From the NCBI GenBank assembly GCA_018365455.1, contig JAGZJZ010000022.1, positions 1 to 64,000 of the forward strand: a DNA stretch of 64,000 nucleotides, given 5' to 3'. Within the stretch, counting starts at the first letter, position 1, and every line of letters begins with the position of its first letter. This DNA comes from Clostridiales bacterium (GTDB lineage Bacteria > Bacillota > Clostridia > Lachnospirales > Lachnospiraceae). A program made the translations under genes and the position numbers. This document shows, one piece after another, positions 43,283 through 51,756 of the stretch. Below the pieces are notes generated by a model. The model was not told where the DNA came from. It saw only the letters and a program-made list of their open reading frames with translations, and made no database searches.

Positions 43283-43348
43283 TTGTACCACTCCATTCTT
43301 CTAATCAGGAGTTGCCCTTAATAACATTACTGAAAATATATCCACATT

Positions 43349-44359
43349 TTATTGGAATCTATGAATTATTTTCTCTACTTCCGCAATTAATTTTTCTTTA
43401 TCTGGAATATAATAGGTGTATTTTGATGCAAATATATTATTTGACAACCCACCCAACGCATATTCTGCTGTCAATGCATCTTTATCAGTACATAAAATAA
43501 TACCAATCGGCTTATTATCATCCTCTTCGTTAACCTCATTTTCATAATAATTCAAGTACATATTTAACTGTCCCGCTGCTTCTGGCATTAGTTTAGTAGT
43601 CTTAAGTTCAATTAGCACGTATGACCTAAGTGGCTTATTATAGAAAACCATATCTACATAATAATGAGTATTATTAATAGTTACTCTTTGTTGTGTACCA
43701 ACAAACATAAAACCACGTCCGAGCTCTAACAAAAACTTCTCTATTTGTTCTACCAATGCCCTCTCAAGGTCATTTTCCAATACAGGCTTATTATCCGGTA
43801 TACCTAAAAACTCAAAAACATATGGATCTTTTATCATATCAGAGGGTGTCAATAACTCAATTCCCTTTGTCGCTAATTTATAAACTTCTTCTTTATTTAT
43901 TTGTCCTTTAGATAAAAGTAACCGTTCATACAATGATGTTTCAATTTGCCTTTTCATCTCCCTTACAGACCAATTTGAGTTTTGTGCTTCATTCTCATAG
44001 AACTGCCTTTTTTCTTTGTCTGTGATACTTAATAATTCACAATAATGAGTCCAACTTAATTTGCCAGTCACTGACTGGCATTTTTCATAATACAAGTAAA
44101 ATGCTCTCATGTTTTGTAAATTTGATCTCGAAAACCCTTTTCCCAACTCTTTCGTCAATTCCTTAGATAACTGCTTTAACGTCTGCTCCCCATATGCTGC
44201 TCTTAAACTATCATTTTGCTCATAACGCACAATTATTTCACCTATTTTCCAATAAGCAATAATCAGCTCATCATTGACCTTCCGTGTTGCATTTTTTCTT
44301 GCTGCTTCAAGAATATCTTTTATTTCATTAATCATTGGATTTGCCATCTCGTATGCCAT
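43349..44359 (-). CDS. DUF1016/YhcG-type PDDEXK nuclease domain protein
   Basis: A 336-residue protein with the two-part YhcG layout: an N-terminal DNA-binding-like DUF1016_N region (AYWKIGEIIVRYEQ, GFSRSNLQNMRAFYL, LSWTHYCELL) and a C-terminal PDDEXK domain with the catalytic D and E-x-K in YYVDMVFYN and YVLIELKTTKL, then QLNMYLNYYE. Full length for the family. These proteins are frequent in restriction-modification and phage-defence neighbourhoods; the activity is not well established. It is the first gene of the accessory block, next to the 3' end of rlmD. Confidence 0.88.
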   Translation of the reverse strand: MAYEMANPMINEIKDILEAARKNATRKVNDELIIAYWKIGEIIVRYEQNDSLRAAYGEQTLKQLSKELTKELGKGFSRSNLQNMRAFYLYYEKCQSVTGKLSWTHYCELLSITDKEKRQFYENEAQNSNWSVREMKRQIETSLYERLLLSKGQINKEEVYKLATKGIELLTPSDMIKDPYVFEFLGIPDNKPVLENDLERALVEQIEKFLLELGRGFMFVGTQQRVTINNTHYYVDMVFYNKPLRSYVLIELKTTKLMPEAAGQLNMYLNYYENEVNEEDDNKPIGIILCTDKDALTAEYALGGLSNNIFASKYTYYIPDKEKLIAEVEKIIHRFQ

Positions 44360-44393
44360 CAAATCACCAACTTTCTAAAATATAGTCCTAATA

Positions 44394-45818
44394 CTAAATA
44401 TCTTGTTTTTCTATATTCATTTCAATATCAATAGTCTGAGTATCTTTTTTACGGGTTAAGAGCACCACAGTCTCAACATGCCCAGTCCCAGGAAACATAT
44501 CAACCCCCACAACCTTCACAACCTCATACCCTCTCCCCTGCAGCACTTCCAAATCCCGAACCAGACTGGTAGGCTTACAGGAAATATAAACCATTCTATC
44601 CACTCCAAAATCAATAATCTTCAACAACGCCTTCGGATGAATCCCATCCCTTGGTGGGTCAAGGACAATAAGATCCGGTGTTTCCTTCACGAGATCAATT
44701 GCTTTTAATACATCCCCTACAATAAACTCGCAATTATCCAAATTATTCAAAGCCGCGTTTACTTTTGCTGCTTCCACCGCCTCTTCCACGATTTCAATAC
44801 CAATTACCTTTTTGGCAACCGGAGCTAACATCTGTGCAATCGTTCCGGTACCGCTGTAGAGGTCGAATATTATTTTATCTTTCGTCTCTCCCACATAAGA
44901 ACGTGCTGTCTCATACAACACCTCTGCGCCAAGTGAATTTGTCTGGAAGAAGGAGAATGGAGAAATTTTAAATTTCAGACCTAACAGCTCTTCATAAAAA
45001 TAATCCTGTCCATATAATATTTTAGTTTCATCATTCTGAACGACGTCGGCAAGACTATCATTTAATGTATTTAATATCCCTACGATTCTGCCTTCTAATT
45101 CTAATTCCAAAAGCCTGTCACTCAGTCCTTCCAGATTGGGCATTGACTGAGTACTGGTTACTAGATCAATCAGGATCTCTCCTGTCTTCTGTCCCTTACG
45201 AACCAACAGATGCCGTAAATATCCATGGTGAGATAATTTATGATAGAAACTCAGATCCGTCTCTTTAAAATATTCCAGCACACAGTCCAGAATTTTATTA
45301 TAATCGTCGTCTACGATTTTACACTGATCAACCGTTACAATATCGTAAAAGCTTCCACGTTTATGCATCCCTAATGCCAACGGGCCATCTTTTATTTCAT
45401 CCCCAAATGAAAATTCCATTTTATTACGATATGCAAATTGCTGGGGACTGCCTTTAATTCCTTCGAATTCATAATCTTTACAGACGCTGTCTACCAGATC
45501 TTTTACCTGCTTTTCTTTCATGGCAAGCTGAGTCGGATAATCCAGATTCTGATATGTACAGCCACCGCAGATACCAAAGTGCGGGCAGGATGGTTCTACT
45601 TCCACAGGCGACTTTTCAATAACTTCTAGCAATCGTCCCTCGCATTTTCCCTTTCGGATTTTATTGATAGAAAAGCGAACTTTCTGACCAGGAACACCAT
45701 TTTTAACAATAACTGTTTTTGATTCATTCTCTACTTCTACGATCCCTTTGTTTGGAAATACTACTTCTTTTATAACACCTTCTAATACTTGACCTTTTTT
45801 CACAATTTTACGCTCCAT
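44394..45818 (-). CDS. rlmD: 23S rRNA (uracil-5-)-methyltransferase, RlmD/RumA family
   Basis: About 474 residues: TRAM domain (1-65), iron-sulfur cysteines (CPHFGICGGC near 78), SAM-binding YSGTGTIAQML near 318 and the catalytic loop ISCKPTSLVRDL with the nucleophilic Cys near 408. The C-terminus HVETVVLL is followed by a tail of about 20 residues (KKDTQTIDIEMNIEKQDI) longer than usual. No ribosome site precedes the ATG at 45818; GTG at 45803 has GGAG at 9 nt and may be the true start. Confidence 0.93.
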   Translation of the reverse strand: MERKIVKKGQVLEGVIKEVVFPNKGIVEVENESKTVIVKNGVPGQKVRFSINKIRKGKCEGRLLEVIEKSPVEVEPSCPHFGICGGCTYQNLDYPTQLAMKEKQVKDLVDSVCKDYEFEGIKGSPQQFAYRNKMEFSFGDEIKDGPLALGMHKRGSFYDIVTVDQCKIVDDDYNKILDCVLEYFKETDLSFYHKLSHHGYLRHLLVRKGQKTGEILIDLVTSTQSMPNLEGLSDRLLELELEGRIVGILNTLNDSLADVVQNDETKILYGQDYFYEELLGLKFKISPFSFFQTNSLGAEVLYETARSYVGETKDKIIFDLYSGTGTIAQMLAPVAKKVIGIEIVEEAVEAAKVNAALNNLDNCEFIVGDVLKAIDLVKETPDLIVLDPPRDGIHPKALLKIIDFGVDRMVYISCKPTSLVRDLEVLQGRGYEVVKVVGVDMFPGTGHVETVVLLTRKKDTQTIDIEMNIEKQDI

Positions 45819-45873
45819 TTATATTTTATATTTTTATTATTATCGTCTTTTTTATTGTCCTTCTTATTATCTT

Positions 45874-45933
45874 ATTATTGTCTTTATTGTTATCTTTATT
45901 GTTATCTTTATTGTTGTCTTTATTATTGTCTTT
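45874..45933 (-). repeat. Five tandem 12-bp repeats reading Lys-Asp-Asn-Asn
   Basis: Five exact-length units. On the minus strand they read AAA-GAY-AAY-AAT, and the variants differ only at third codon positions, all silent in the K-D-N-N frame. No start codon opens this frame (a TAG lies upstream), so it looks like a decayed coding remnant or a low-complexity 3' extension of the gene upstream. Confidence 0.75.
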
Positions 45934-46043
45934 ACTTTCTAATATTAAACTTTCTTGGTTAAACTAATTACAATTACAAAATAATTAAAACGTAGTTTCA
46001 AAGAATTGATATTAATTACTTTTGCTCTTTTTTCTCTTGCTGT

Positions 46044-46391
46044 TCAATCTTTTATTTTTTCTTCTTTTATTTTTTCTTCCTTTACTCTTTTATTCTCTGC
46101 GGCAGTTTCCTTTACCTCCATATCAAAGTTGATATTGACTTCATCTATCAAAAGATTCGGAATTGGAACCAGCCTTATATATTCGGGTGCTTCTGACTCT
46201 ATAGGATTTCTATGATCGTTTCGTTTATGGCACTGTTCTTCGTTTTTGTCACGCTCCCTGGAATCTGACTGTACCGGAACTTTATTAGTTTCTTCCTGAT
46301 CGCTAAGGTATTCATTAAAGTAATCAGTACCATTCTTACTCTCATTACAGATTTTGTCATATTGTAACTTGCATTCACCGTTTTTATTCAT
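46044..46391 (-). CDS. Short DUF2589-like protein with low-complexity tail
   Basis: A 115-residue product: a hydrophilic first half (Asp/Glu/Lys/Asn-rich, with RERDKNEEQCHKRNDHRN), then the segment RLVPIPNLLIDEVNINFDME, which resembles the core motif of DUF2589 proteins, then a lysine-glutamate tail ending KEEKIKEEKIKD. Normal DUF2589 proteins carry the motif early and continue much further, so this may be a truncated or rearranged copy. A shifted frame just past the stop continues with similar E/K/Q-rich codons, which supports decay by frameshift. The ribosome site is weak (GGGGGTT). Confidence 0.5.
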   Translation of the reverse strand: MNKNGECKLQYDKICNESKNGTDYFNEYLSDQEETNKVPVQSDSRERDKNEEQCHKRNDHRNPIESEAPEYIRLVPIPNLLIDEVNINFDMEVKETAAENKRVKEEKIKEEKIKD

Positions 46392-46573
46392 AGTAGAACC
46401 CCCATATAATATTAGTATTTTTCCAACAATATGAAATCTCTCTTAACAGTCAACTTCAGATACGCACAAGCCCTTTTATACTTTTTAAATCCATCTGTTT
46501 TCTAATCTCACCGCTAACCACTAACCCCTGCTTCCATTCTACCAAATCTAACCCCATAATACAAATTTTTCGT

Positions 46574-46606
46574 AAAAAAAAGCAGGTGCCAAATGACATC
46601 TGCCCT
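46574..46606 (-). terminator. Terminator of the DUF4366-like gene
   Basis: GCAGGTG and CATCTGC pair at six of seven positions and are followed by seven or more U on the minus strand. Confidence 0.7.
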
Positions 46607-46621
46607 TTTATGCATTTTTAA

Positions 46622-46915
46622 TTAATCTACTGCGTCTTCAACGGCGTCTTTCACTTTTTCTGCTGCTTCTTTGACGTCTTCTTTTACATCGTCAATAATA
46701 TCATCAGCATCATCAAAATAATCATCGAAATCATCATCGAAGTCCTCTTCAAAGTCTTCCAGATAATCCGGCGTGAAATAACGATAAACACCATAAGCGA
46801 TTGCTGCTACTGCTGCTACAGCACCGATAATTGCCAAAACCCAAAGCACTGTATTTTTGTTTTTGTCATCCTCTTTTTTCTGTAATGCAGCCAGTAATTC
46901 TTCAAATTTGTTCAT
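46622..46915 (-). CDS. Small acidic membrane protein, DUF4366-like
   Basis: 97 residues: a short amphipathic N-terminus (MNKFEELLAAL), one membrane helix (TVLWVLAIIGAVAAVAAIAY, about 22-41) and a strongly acidic tail rich in Asp/Glu and Phe (DFEEDFDDDFDDYFDD), ending in Val/Lys/Asp repeats. This design is common next to pcrA in Lachnospiraceae, as recalled; its function is unknown. It follows pcrA by 84 nt. The ATG at 46915 is preferred to an upstream in-frame start. Confidence 0.72.
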   Translation of the reverse strand: MNKFEELLAALQKKEDDKNKNTVLWVLAIIGAVAAVAAIAYGVYRYFTPDYLEDFEEDFDDDFDDYFDDADDIIDDVKEDVKEAAEKVKDAVEDAVD

Positions 46916-46999
46916 ATCCCTTACACGTCCTTTCATTAGATTTACTCTTATGACTAGTATATCACTAAATACTAAATTTTACTATATGAAAAAAATATT

Positions 47000-49207
47000 T
47001 TATACTTTCTTTAGTTTTGCAAAGGCCGCAAACATCTTTTTTACGCCTGCTTTTTCGAAGTTGACGGTTACTTCATAGTCTTTGCCGCCCTCTACAATTC
47101 CTTCGACGGTTCCCACACCGAATTTAATGTGCTTTACCTGATCTCCAACGCCGTAATCCAGGGCATCCGCCTTCTTTACCTGGAACTGTCTGGGATCAAA
47201 TATTTTTGTTTTGAATGCTGTTTTTGCCTGTGCATAATTGGTTGGCTTTGGTATGTCTTCTACCTTATCTTTCACCTGTCCGCCCACGGCTACCAGCTCA
47301 CGGGGGATTTCCCGAATGAATCTGGATACTTTGTTGTACTGGGTCTCACCGCGGATCATTCGCGACTTGGCGCTGGTCAGGGTCAGGCGCTGTTTTGCTC
47401 TTGTTATTCCCACGTAACAAAGGCGGCGTTCTTCTTCGATCTCAAGTGGATCATCAGAAGTTATCGTCATATAACTTGGGAATATACCGTCTTCCATGCC
47501 AGCCAGATATACATTTGGAAACTCCAGTCCTTTGGCACTATGCAGGGTCATCAGAACCACATGGTTGCTGTCTTCTTCCAGGCTGTCGATATCTGCTACC
47601 AGTGCTACTTCTTCCAGGAATCCACTCAGTGTGGGCTCTTCTGCATCACTTTCGTAGGATACGACTTTGGTGATCAATTCATCGATATTCTCGATTCTGG
47701 CTCTCGCCTCATCGGTGTCTTCCGCTTCCAGTTCTTTTACATAACCGGTTTCGTCGATGATTGATGTAAGGATTTCCTGAACTGACAGATAATCCTGTTT
47801 ACTGCGCAGTGTCTGGATGAAAGTTACAAATGGTTTTATTTTTACCGCACTTCTTCCCAGGGTTGCGATGCTCTCAGCATCTTTTAACGCATCGTAGAAG
47901 CTCATATCATACTCATCTGCATATTCCTGCACTTTTCCCAGAGAAGTGGCTCCTATGCCCCTTTTTGGAACGTTGATGATTCGTTTAACCGCCAGGTCGT
48001 CCATGGCGTTGTCTACCGTCTTTAAATAAGCCAGAAGGTCTTTGATTTCTTTTCTGGCGTAGAAGTTTACGCCCCCGATGATTTTATAAGGAATATTTGC
48101 CATCAGGAATTTTTCTTCGAACATACGGGACTGGGCATTCGTTCGATAGAGAATGGCGCAATCCTTATATTCATAATTGCCTTCTCGTATATTTTGCGCA
48201 ATATCTCCAACAATATACTCTGCTTCGTCAAAAGCTGTTAAAAATTGACGAAAATGAATTAAATCGCCCTCTTCATTATCGGTCCAGAGTGTCTTTTCTT
48301 TTCTGCCCACGTTGTTTCGGATCACATCATTGGCTGCATTTAAGATATTCTGTGTGGAACGGTAATTCTGCTCCAGCTTAATTGTTCTTGCATCGGCGAA
48401 CATTTTTTCAAAATTTAAAATATTTCCGATATTGGCACCCCTGAATTTATAAATGGACTGATCGTCATCACCTACCACACAAAGGTTTTGATATTTCTCT
48501 GCAAACAGACTTACCAGTTTAAACTGTGCGGTATTGGTATCCTGGTATTCATCCACCATGATATATTTGAATCTTTCCTGATAGTAGTCCAGTACGTCCG
48601 GGCAATTCCGGAATAACTCTACTGTTTTTACAATCAAATCATCAAAATCCAGTGCATTGTTGCTGCGCAGCTGCTTCTGGTATTCTTTATATGCCTGGGC
48701 AATTTTCTGCTTCCCAAAGTCTCCTGCCGCATTCAGTTCATAAGCCTGCGGGCTTACCAGTTCATCTTTTGCAGAAGAGATTGCACCCAGCAGTGCTTTT
48801 TCTTTATATACTTTCGTATCAATCTGCAGGCGCTTGCACACATCTTTCATCAGTGTTTTCTGATCATCGCTGTCATAAATAGTAAAACTATTGGAATAAC
48901 CCAGCCGATCTATGTAACGTCTTAAAATCCTCACACAGGTAGAGTGGAATGTGGATACCCAGATGCTTTCCGATCCGAATCCCACCAGGCTGTCTACACG
49001 CTCCCGCATCTCTCCTGCCGCTTTATTGGTAAAGGTAATTGCCATGATATTCCACGGGTTTACCCCTTTTTCCTCAATCAGATATGCAATGCGGTGTGTC
49101 AGTACACGGGTCTTGCCGGAACCTGCCCCAGCAAGAAGCAATAACGGGCCTTCCGTATAAAATACCGCCGATTTCTGCATGTCATTCAATGTATCGTATA
49201 TGCTCAT
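47000..49207 (-). CDS. pcrA: ATP-dependent DNA helicase PcrA (UvrD family)
   Basis: A 735-residue SF1A helicase. Motifs seen: Walker A GAGSGKTRVLTHR near residue 26, motif II DEYQDTN near 220, VVGDDDQSIYKFRGA, LEQNYRST, LMTLHSAKGLEFPNVY near 560 and VGITRAKQRLTL. The C-terminal 50 residues form the Tudor-like module that binds RNA polymerase in B. subtilis PcrA. It acts in repair and clearing of replication-transcription conflicts. GGTGG precedes the ATG and a promoter lies upstream. Confidence 0.97.
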   Translation of the reverse strand: MSIYDTLNDMQKSAVFYTEGPLLLLAGAGSGKTRVLTHRIAYLIEEKGVNPWNIMAITFTNKAAGEMRERVDSLVGFGSESIWVSTFHSTCVRILRRYIDRLGYSNSFTIYDSDDQKTLMKDVCKRLQIDTKVYKEKALLGAISSAKDELVSPQAYELNAAGDFGKQKIAQAYKEYQKQLRSNNALDFDDLIVKTVELFRNCPDVLDYYQERFKYIMVDEYQDTNTAQFKLVSLFAEKYQNLCVVGDDDQSIYKFRGANIGNILNFEKMFADARTIKLEQNYRSTQNILNAANDVIRNNVGRKEKTLWTDNEEGDLIHFRQFLTAFDEAEYIVGDIAQNIREGNYEYKDCAILYRTNAQSRMFEEKFLMANIPYKIIGGVNFYARKEIKDLLAYLKTVDNAMDDLAVKRIINVPKRGIGATSLGKVQEYADEYDMSFYDALKDAESIATLGRSAVKIKPFVTFIQTLRSKQDYLSVQEILTSIIDETGYVKELEAEDTDEARARIENIDELITKVVSYESDAEEPTLSGFLEEVALVADIDSLEEDSNHVVLMTLHSAKGLEFPNVYLAGMEDGIFPSYMTITSDDPLEIEEERRLCYVGITRAKQRLTLTSAKSRMIRGETQYNKVSRFIREIPRELVAVGGQVKDKVEDIPKPTNYAQAKTAFKTKIFDPRQFQVKKADALDYGVGDQVKHIKFGVGTVEGIVEGGKDYEVTVNFEKAGVKKMFAAFAKLKKV

Positions 49208-49243
49208 TGTAATACCACCTAACTTTTAGTCTCGGGTTTTATT

Positions 49244-49272
49244 ATATAATAAAATGCGCCTTCTGTCATCAA
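49244..49272 (-). promoter_or_regulatory. Sigma-A promoter of pcrA
   Basis: Minus strand TTGATG, 17 bp, TTATAT (with an overlapping TATAAT 3 bp further). Confidence 0.6.
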
Positions 49273-49397
49273 GAATCCACATTTTTCATCTTATTTTAAG
49301 ATTATTCGCCACTCTGCCTGCCCTGAAGATTTTATTGGCACCTATGCGTTCCTGTTTGCTGAGTATAAGATCGCCAGAATCTATTTTCTAATGGGCA

Positions 49398-49628
49398 CTA
49401 TTCTTCAAAAGCTGCTGTGACGATGTAGCCCCGCGGAGTATTTTCAATTTTTTTAATAATCCCTTTTCTGGCCTTTATTCTTCTGCTGGAGGGAAAGCAT
49501 CCCGACATGGCAACTGCCGGTTCAATGATATAGCTGTAATTCATGGAAGTATTAATTTCAACAATCTCTACTTCCTGCCCTTCTTCCACAAGGCCCGGTC
49601 TTTCCATCTTAAACTGTTCTTCTCGCAT
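49398..49628 (-). CDS. Conserved-looking 76-residue protein of unknown function
   Basis: A small soluble protein with a Glu/Val-rich N-terminal half (VEEGQEVEIVEINTSMNYSY) and a basic C-terminal beta-rich half (SSRRIKARKGIIKKIENTPRGYIVTAAFEE) reminiscent of an OB- or KOW-like nucleic-acid-binding barrel. AAAGGAA lies 10 nt before the ATG. Family not recognised. It lies upstream of pcrA on the same strand, 190 bp away. Confidence 0.65.
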   Translation of the reverse strand: MREEQFKMERPGLVEEGQEVEIVEINTSMNYSYIIEPAVAMSGCFPSSRRIKARKGIIKKIENTPRGYIVTAAFEE

Positions 49629-49843
49629 TGATTTTCATTCCTTTCCATGGATATACCTCTAATATCTTAGTACATTCCTCCATATTTTGCAACCCTGCAA
49701 TCTTTCATCCATCATTCTCAACCTATCATCTTTCATCTGAATCAACGCCTTTCTCCAGCACCCTTATCGTGCAGTTCATAGAGGAATACCGCATATAACT
49801 GCAATATCTCAATCACAAAATGCTTTACCTTAAGCTGCATCGA

Positions 49844-49872
49844 TTGAATGCCTTCCAGAACAGTGCTACACT
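49844..49872 (+). promoter_or_regulatory. Sigma-A promoter of the DUF1648-like gene
   Basis: TTGAAT, 17 bp, TACACT, 43 bp before the ATG. The rest of 49629-49843 holds nothing recognised. Confidence 0.72.
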
Positions 49873-49915
49873 TATCCCATGACCGCTGCAGATCAAAACG
49901 AAAGGAGCTGATTTT

Positions 49916-50578
49916 ATGAAACGGCGATACCTCATTTATAACATCCTAATGTGCCTGCCTGTGATTCTGACCCTGATCAGCATGCTTTTTCTTCCTGACA
50001 GAATCACCACTACTGCTCAATTATCTGGTACGGGAATGGACGTTATCGGAAGTAAATATGAACTGCTGATTTTCCCTGTTTTTACATTAGCACTCTGTGC
50101 ATTTGTAAAGGTTATTCTAAAATCAAAGAATGCATATGCTGCCGGAATCATTCTGGTTGTTATTTTTAATCTCATCACAATCATTACTTTAGCAGGAACA
50201 TTTTACATCGAAACTGATATGCCTGCATTTTTGAAAAGTGGAATAAACTTTAAGCCTGCACTTGCCGTGGTTTCCTGGGTTTTTGGATTCTTTATTTTTG
50301 TCAGCGGAATATCCATGTGCTTTGCTAAAAAGCCGGTTGGCATCTATTCTGTAATGAAAGCCCCGGGATCTGATAAAGTTTCGGATATCAAAAAATATAA
50401 TCGCGCTGTGGGGTTCCTTTTTATGGGTTATTCCCTGTGCTTTATTGCCAGTGGATTTGTTGGACTTACCGATCAGACTTTGTGTACGGTCTGCCTTACT
50501 TTAAGCGGCATGCCGGGGTGTATCATTGTTATGATCATCTACGAATGTGTCATTGCTAAAAAATATGTTTTAAGGTAA
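49916..50578 (+). CDS. DUF1648-like multi-pass membrane protein
   Basis: A 220-residue membrane protein with about six hydrophobic segments. The N-terminal part has the DUF1648 signature (a first helix, then LPDRITTTAQLSGTGMDVIGSKYE), and the second half has paired helices like SdpI-type proteins. SdpI in Bacillus gives immunity to a killing factor; that function is not implied here without a toxin gene. GGAG is 8 nt before the ATG. It stands alone. Confidence 0.78.
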   Translation: MKRRYLIYNILMCLPVILTLISMLFLPDRITTTAQLSGTGMDVIGSKYELLIFPVFTLALCAFVKVILKSKNAYAAGIILVVIFNLITIITLAGTFYIETDMPAFLKSGINFKPALAVVSWVFGFFIFVSGISMCFAKKPVGIYSVMKAPGSDKVSDIKKYNRAVGFLFMGYSLCFIASGFVGLTDQTLCTVCLTLSGMPGCIIVMIIYECVIAKKYVLR

Positions 50579-50648
50579 ATATTACAGTTATGTTTTCCCC
50601 TCATATTGCAGATAGTATTAAGAAATATTACAAACTACAATAAAAACA

Positions 50649-50677
50649 TTTACAAATAGTAATGAAAACTATATAAT
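50649..50677 (+). promoter_or_regulatory. Sigma-A promoter of the DUF1836 gene
   Basis: TTTACA, 17 bp, TATAAT, directly before the ribosome site. Confidence 0.82.
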
Positions 50678-50696
50678 GTAATAAGAGGTGAACAAG

Positions 50697-51314
50697 ATGA
50701 CAATAGATACAGATGATATGATAAACAGCATAATGCGCAGCTTATCCAGAATTGATTATATCAAACCTGCAGATATTCCAAATATTGACCTATACATGGA
50801 CCAGGTAACTACATTTATGGATTCGCACTTAGCCCATTCGAAACGAAATTCAGATGATAAAATTTTGACAAAGACCATGATTAACAATTATGCGAAAAAC
50901 GACCTGCTTCCGCCGCCGCTGAAGAAAAAGTATTCAAAAGAACATCTGCTGGTTTTGATTTTTATATATTATTTTAAAGGCGTGCTATCCATCACAGACA
51001 TTCAGACACTGCTCCACCCCATTACGGAAAAGTACTTTCACAATGAGACCGATTTTAATATGGAGTCACTCTACCAGGAAGTATTCAGTTTGGAGAAAAG
51101 CCAGGTAGATAAAATTTCTAAGGATATTTTGGAAAAATACAATACTTCCCAGAAGACCTTTGAAAATGCAGATGAAGAAGATCAGGGATTCCTGAAATAC
51201 TTTTCTTTTATTTGTCTGCTGAGTTTTGATGTATATATTAAAAAGCAGCTGATTGAAAAATTAATTGATGAACTGCCGAAGAAAAATCCAGAAAAAGAAA
51301 AAAGTAAAAAATAA
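50697..51314 (+). CDS. DUF1836 domain protein (MerR-like winged helix)
   Basis: A 205-residue protein of the DUF1836 family, recognised by the segment KTMINNYAKNDLLPPPLKKK (about 60-80), which resembles the MerR helix-turn-helix wing, and by EHLLVLIFIYYFKGVLSITDIQTLL. It is probably a cytoplasmic regulator; no ligand is known. AAGAGGTG is 8 nt before the ATG at 50697, which replaces a GTG three codons earlier. The lysine-rich end (KKNPEKEKSKK) is unstructured. Confidence 0.88.
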   Translation: MTIDTDDMINSIMRSLSRIDYIKPADIPNIDLYMDQVTTFMDSHLAHSKRNSDDKILTKTMINNYAKNDLLPPPLKKKYSKEHLLVLIFIYYFKGVLSITDIQTLLHPITEKYFHNETDFNMESLYQEVFSLEKSQVDKISKDILEKYNTSQKTFENADEEDQGFLKYFSFICLLSFDVYIKKQLIEKLIDELPKKNPEKEKSKK

Positions 51315-51319
51315 ATCAT

Positions 51320-51365
51320 AAAAACAGGCAAAGTGCTTTCCAATAAGCTTCTTTGCCTGTTTTAT
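51320..51365. terminator. Bidirectional terminator
   Basis: AAAACAGGCAAAG pairs with CTTTGCCTGTTTT around a 17-nt loop, with A and T runs on either side. It serves both the DUF1836 gene (plus) and the YerC gene (minus). Confidence 0.88.
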
Positions 51366-51388
51366 ATTCTAATATCCTGTTTTCATTA

Positions 51389-51685
51389 TTACTGCTTTTT
51401 TTCCTGCATACGGTCAAATACCATTTCATAACCGTCATTACCATAGTTCAATGATCGGTTTACCCTGCTGATGGTTGCTGTGGATGCCCCTGTCTTTTCT
51501 GCAATTTCCAGATAAGTCTTATGCTCTCTCAGCATCTTAGCCACCTCAAAACGCTGTGATAAAGAAAGCAATTCATTAACAGTACATACGTCTTCAAAGA
51601 ACAAATAACATTCTTCTTTATCTTTTAAGTTTAAAATAGCCTCAAACAGTTGGTCTACTGCTTCTGTCCTGATTTTTTTGCTCAT
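51389..51685 (-). CDS. YerC/YecD family TrpR-like regulator
   Basis: A 98-residue all-helical protein with the TrpR-like helix-turn-helix YLEIAEKTGASTATISRVNR (about 60-79) followed by LNYGNDGYEMVF, the hallmark of YerC/YecD. Target genes are unknown. In Firmicutes yerC is often next to pcrA; here it lies a few kilobases from pcrA. It has its own promoter and shares a terminator with DUF1836. Confidence 0.92.
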   Translation of the reverse strand: MSKKIRTEAVDQLFEAILNLKDKEECYLFFEDVCTVNELLSLSQRFEVAKMLREHKTYLEIAEKTGASTATISRVNRSLNYGNDGYEMVFDRMQEKKQ

Positions 51686-51722
51686 AAAATTACCCCTTCA
51701 TTCGTTCGTCGTTGTACTTTAT

Positions 51723-51751
51723 ATATTAGCACAGCAAAACTTTAGTGTAAA
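51723..51751 (-). promoter_or_regulatory. Sigma-A promoter of the YerC gene
   Basis: Minus strand TTTACA, 17 bp, TAATAT. Confidence 0.7.
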
Positions 51752-51756
51752 GAAGT

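Noticed and set aside
45874..45933. CRISPR-like or origin-type iterons
   Set aside because: Units are only 12 bp with no spacers; variation is codon-silent, which fits a coding remnant.
47129..47764. 211-codon open frame on the plus strand
   Set aside because: Antisense to the C-terminal part of pcrA, with no start signal or domain.
49916..50578. Immunity protein of a toxin system
   Set aside because: The DUF1648/SdpI resemblance is real but no toxin or processing genes are nearby.
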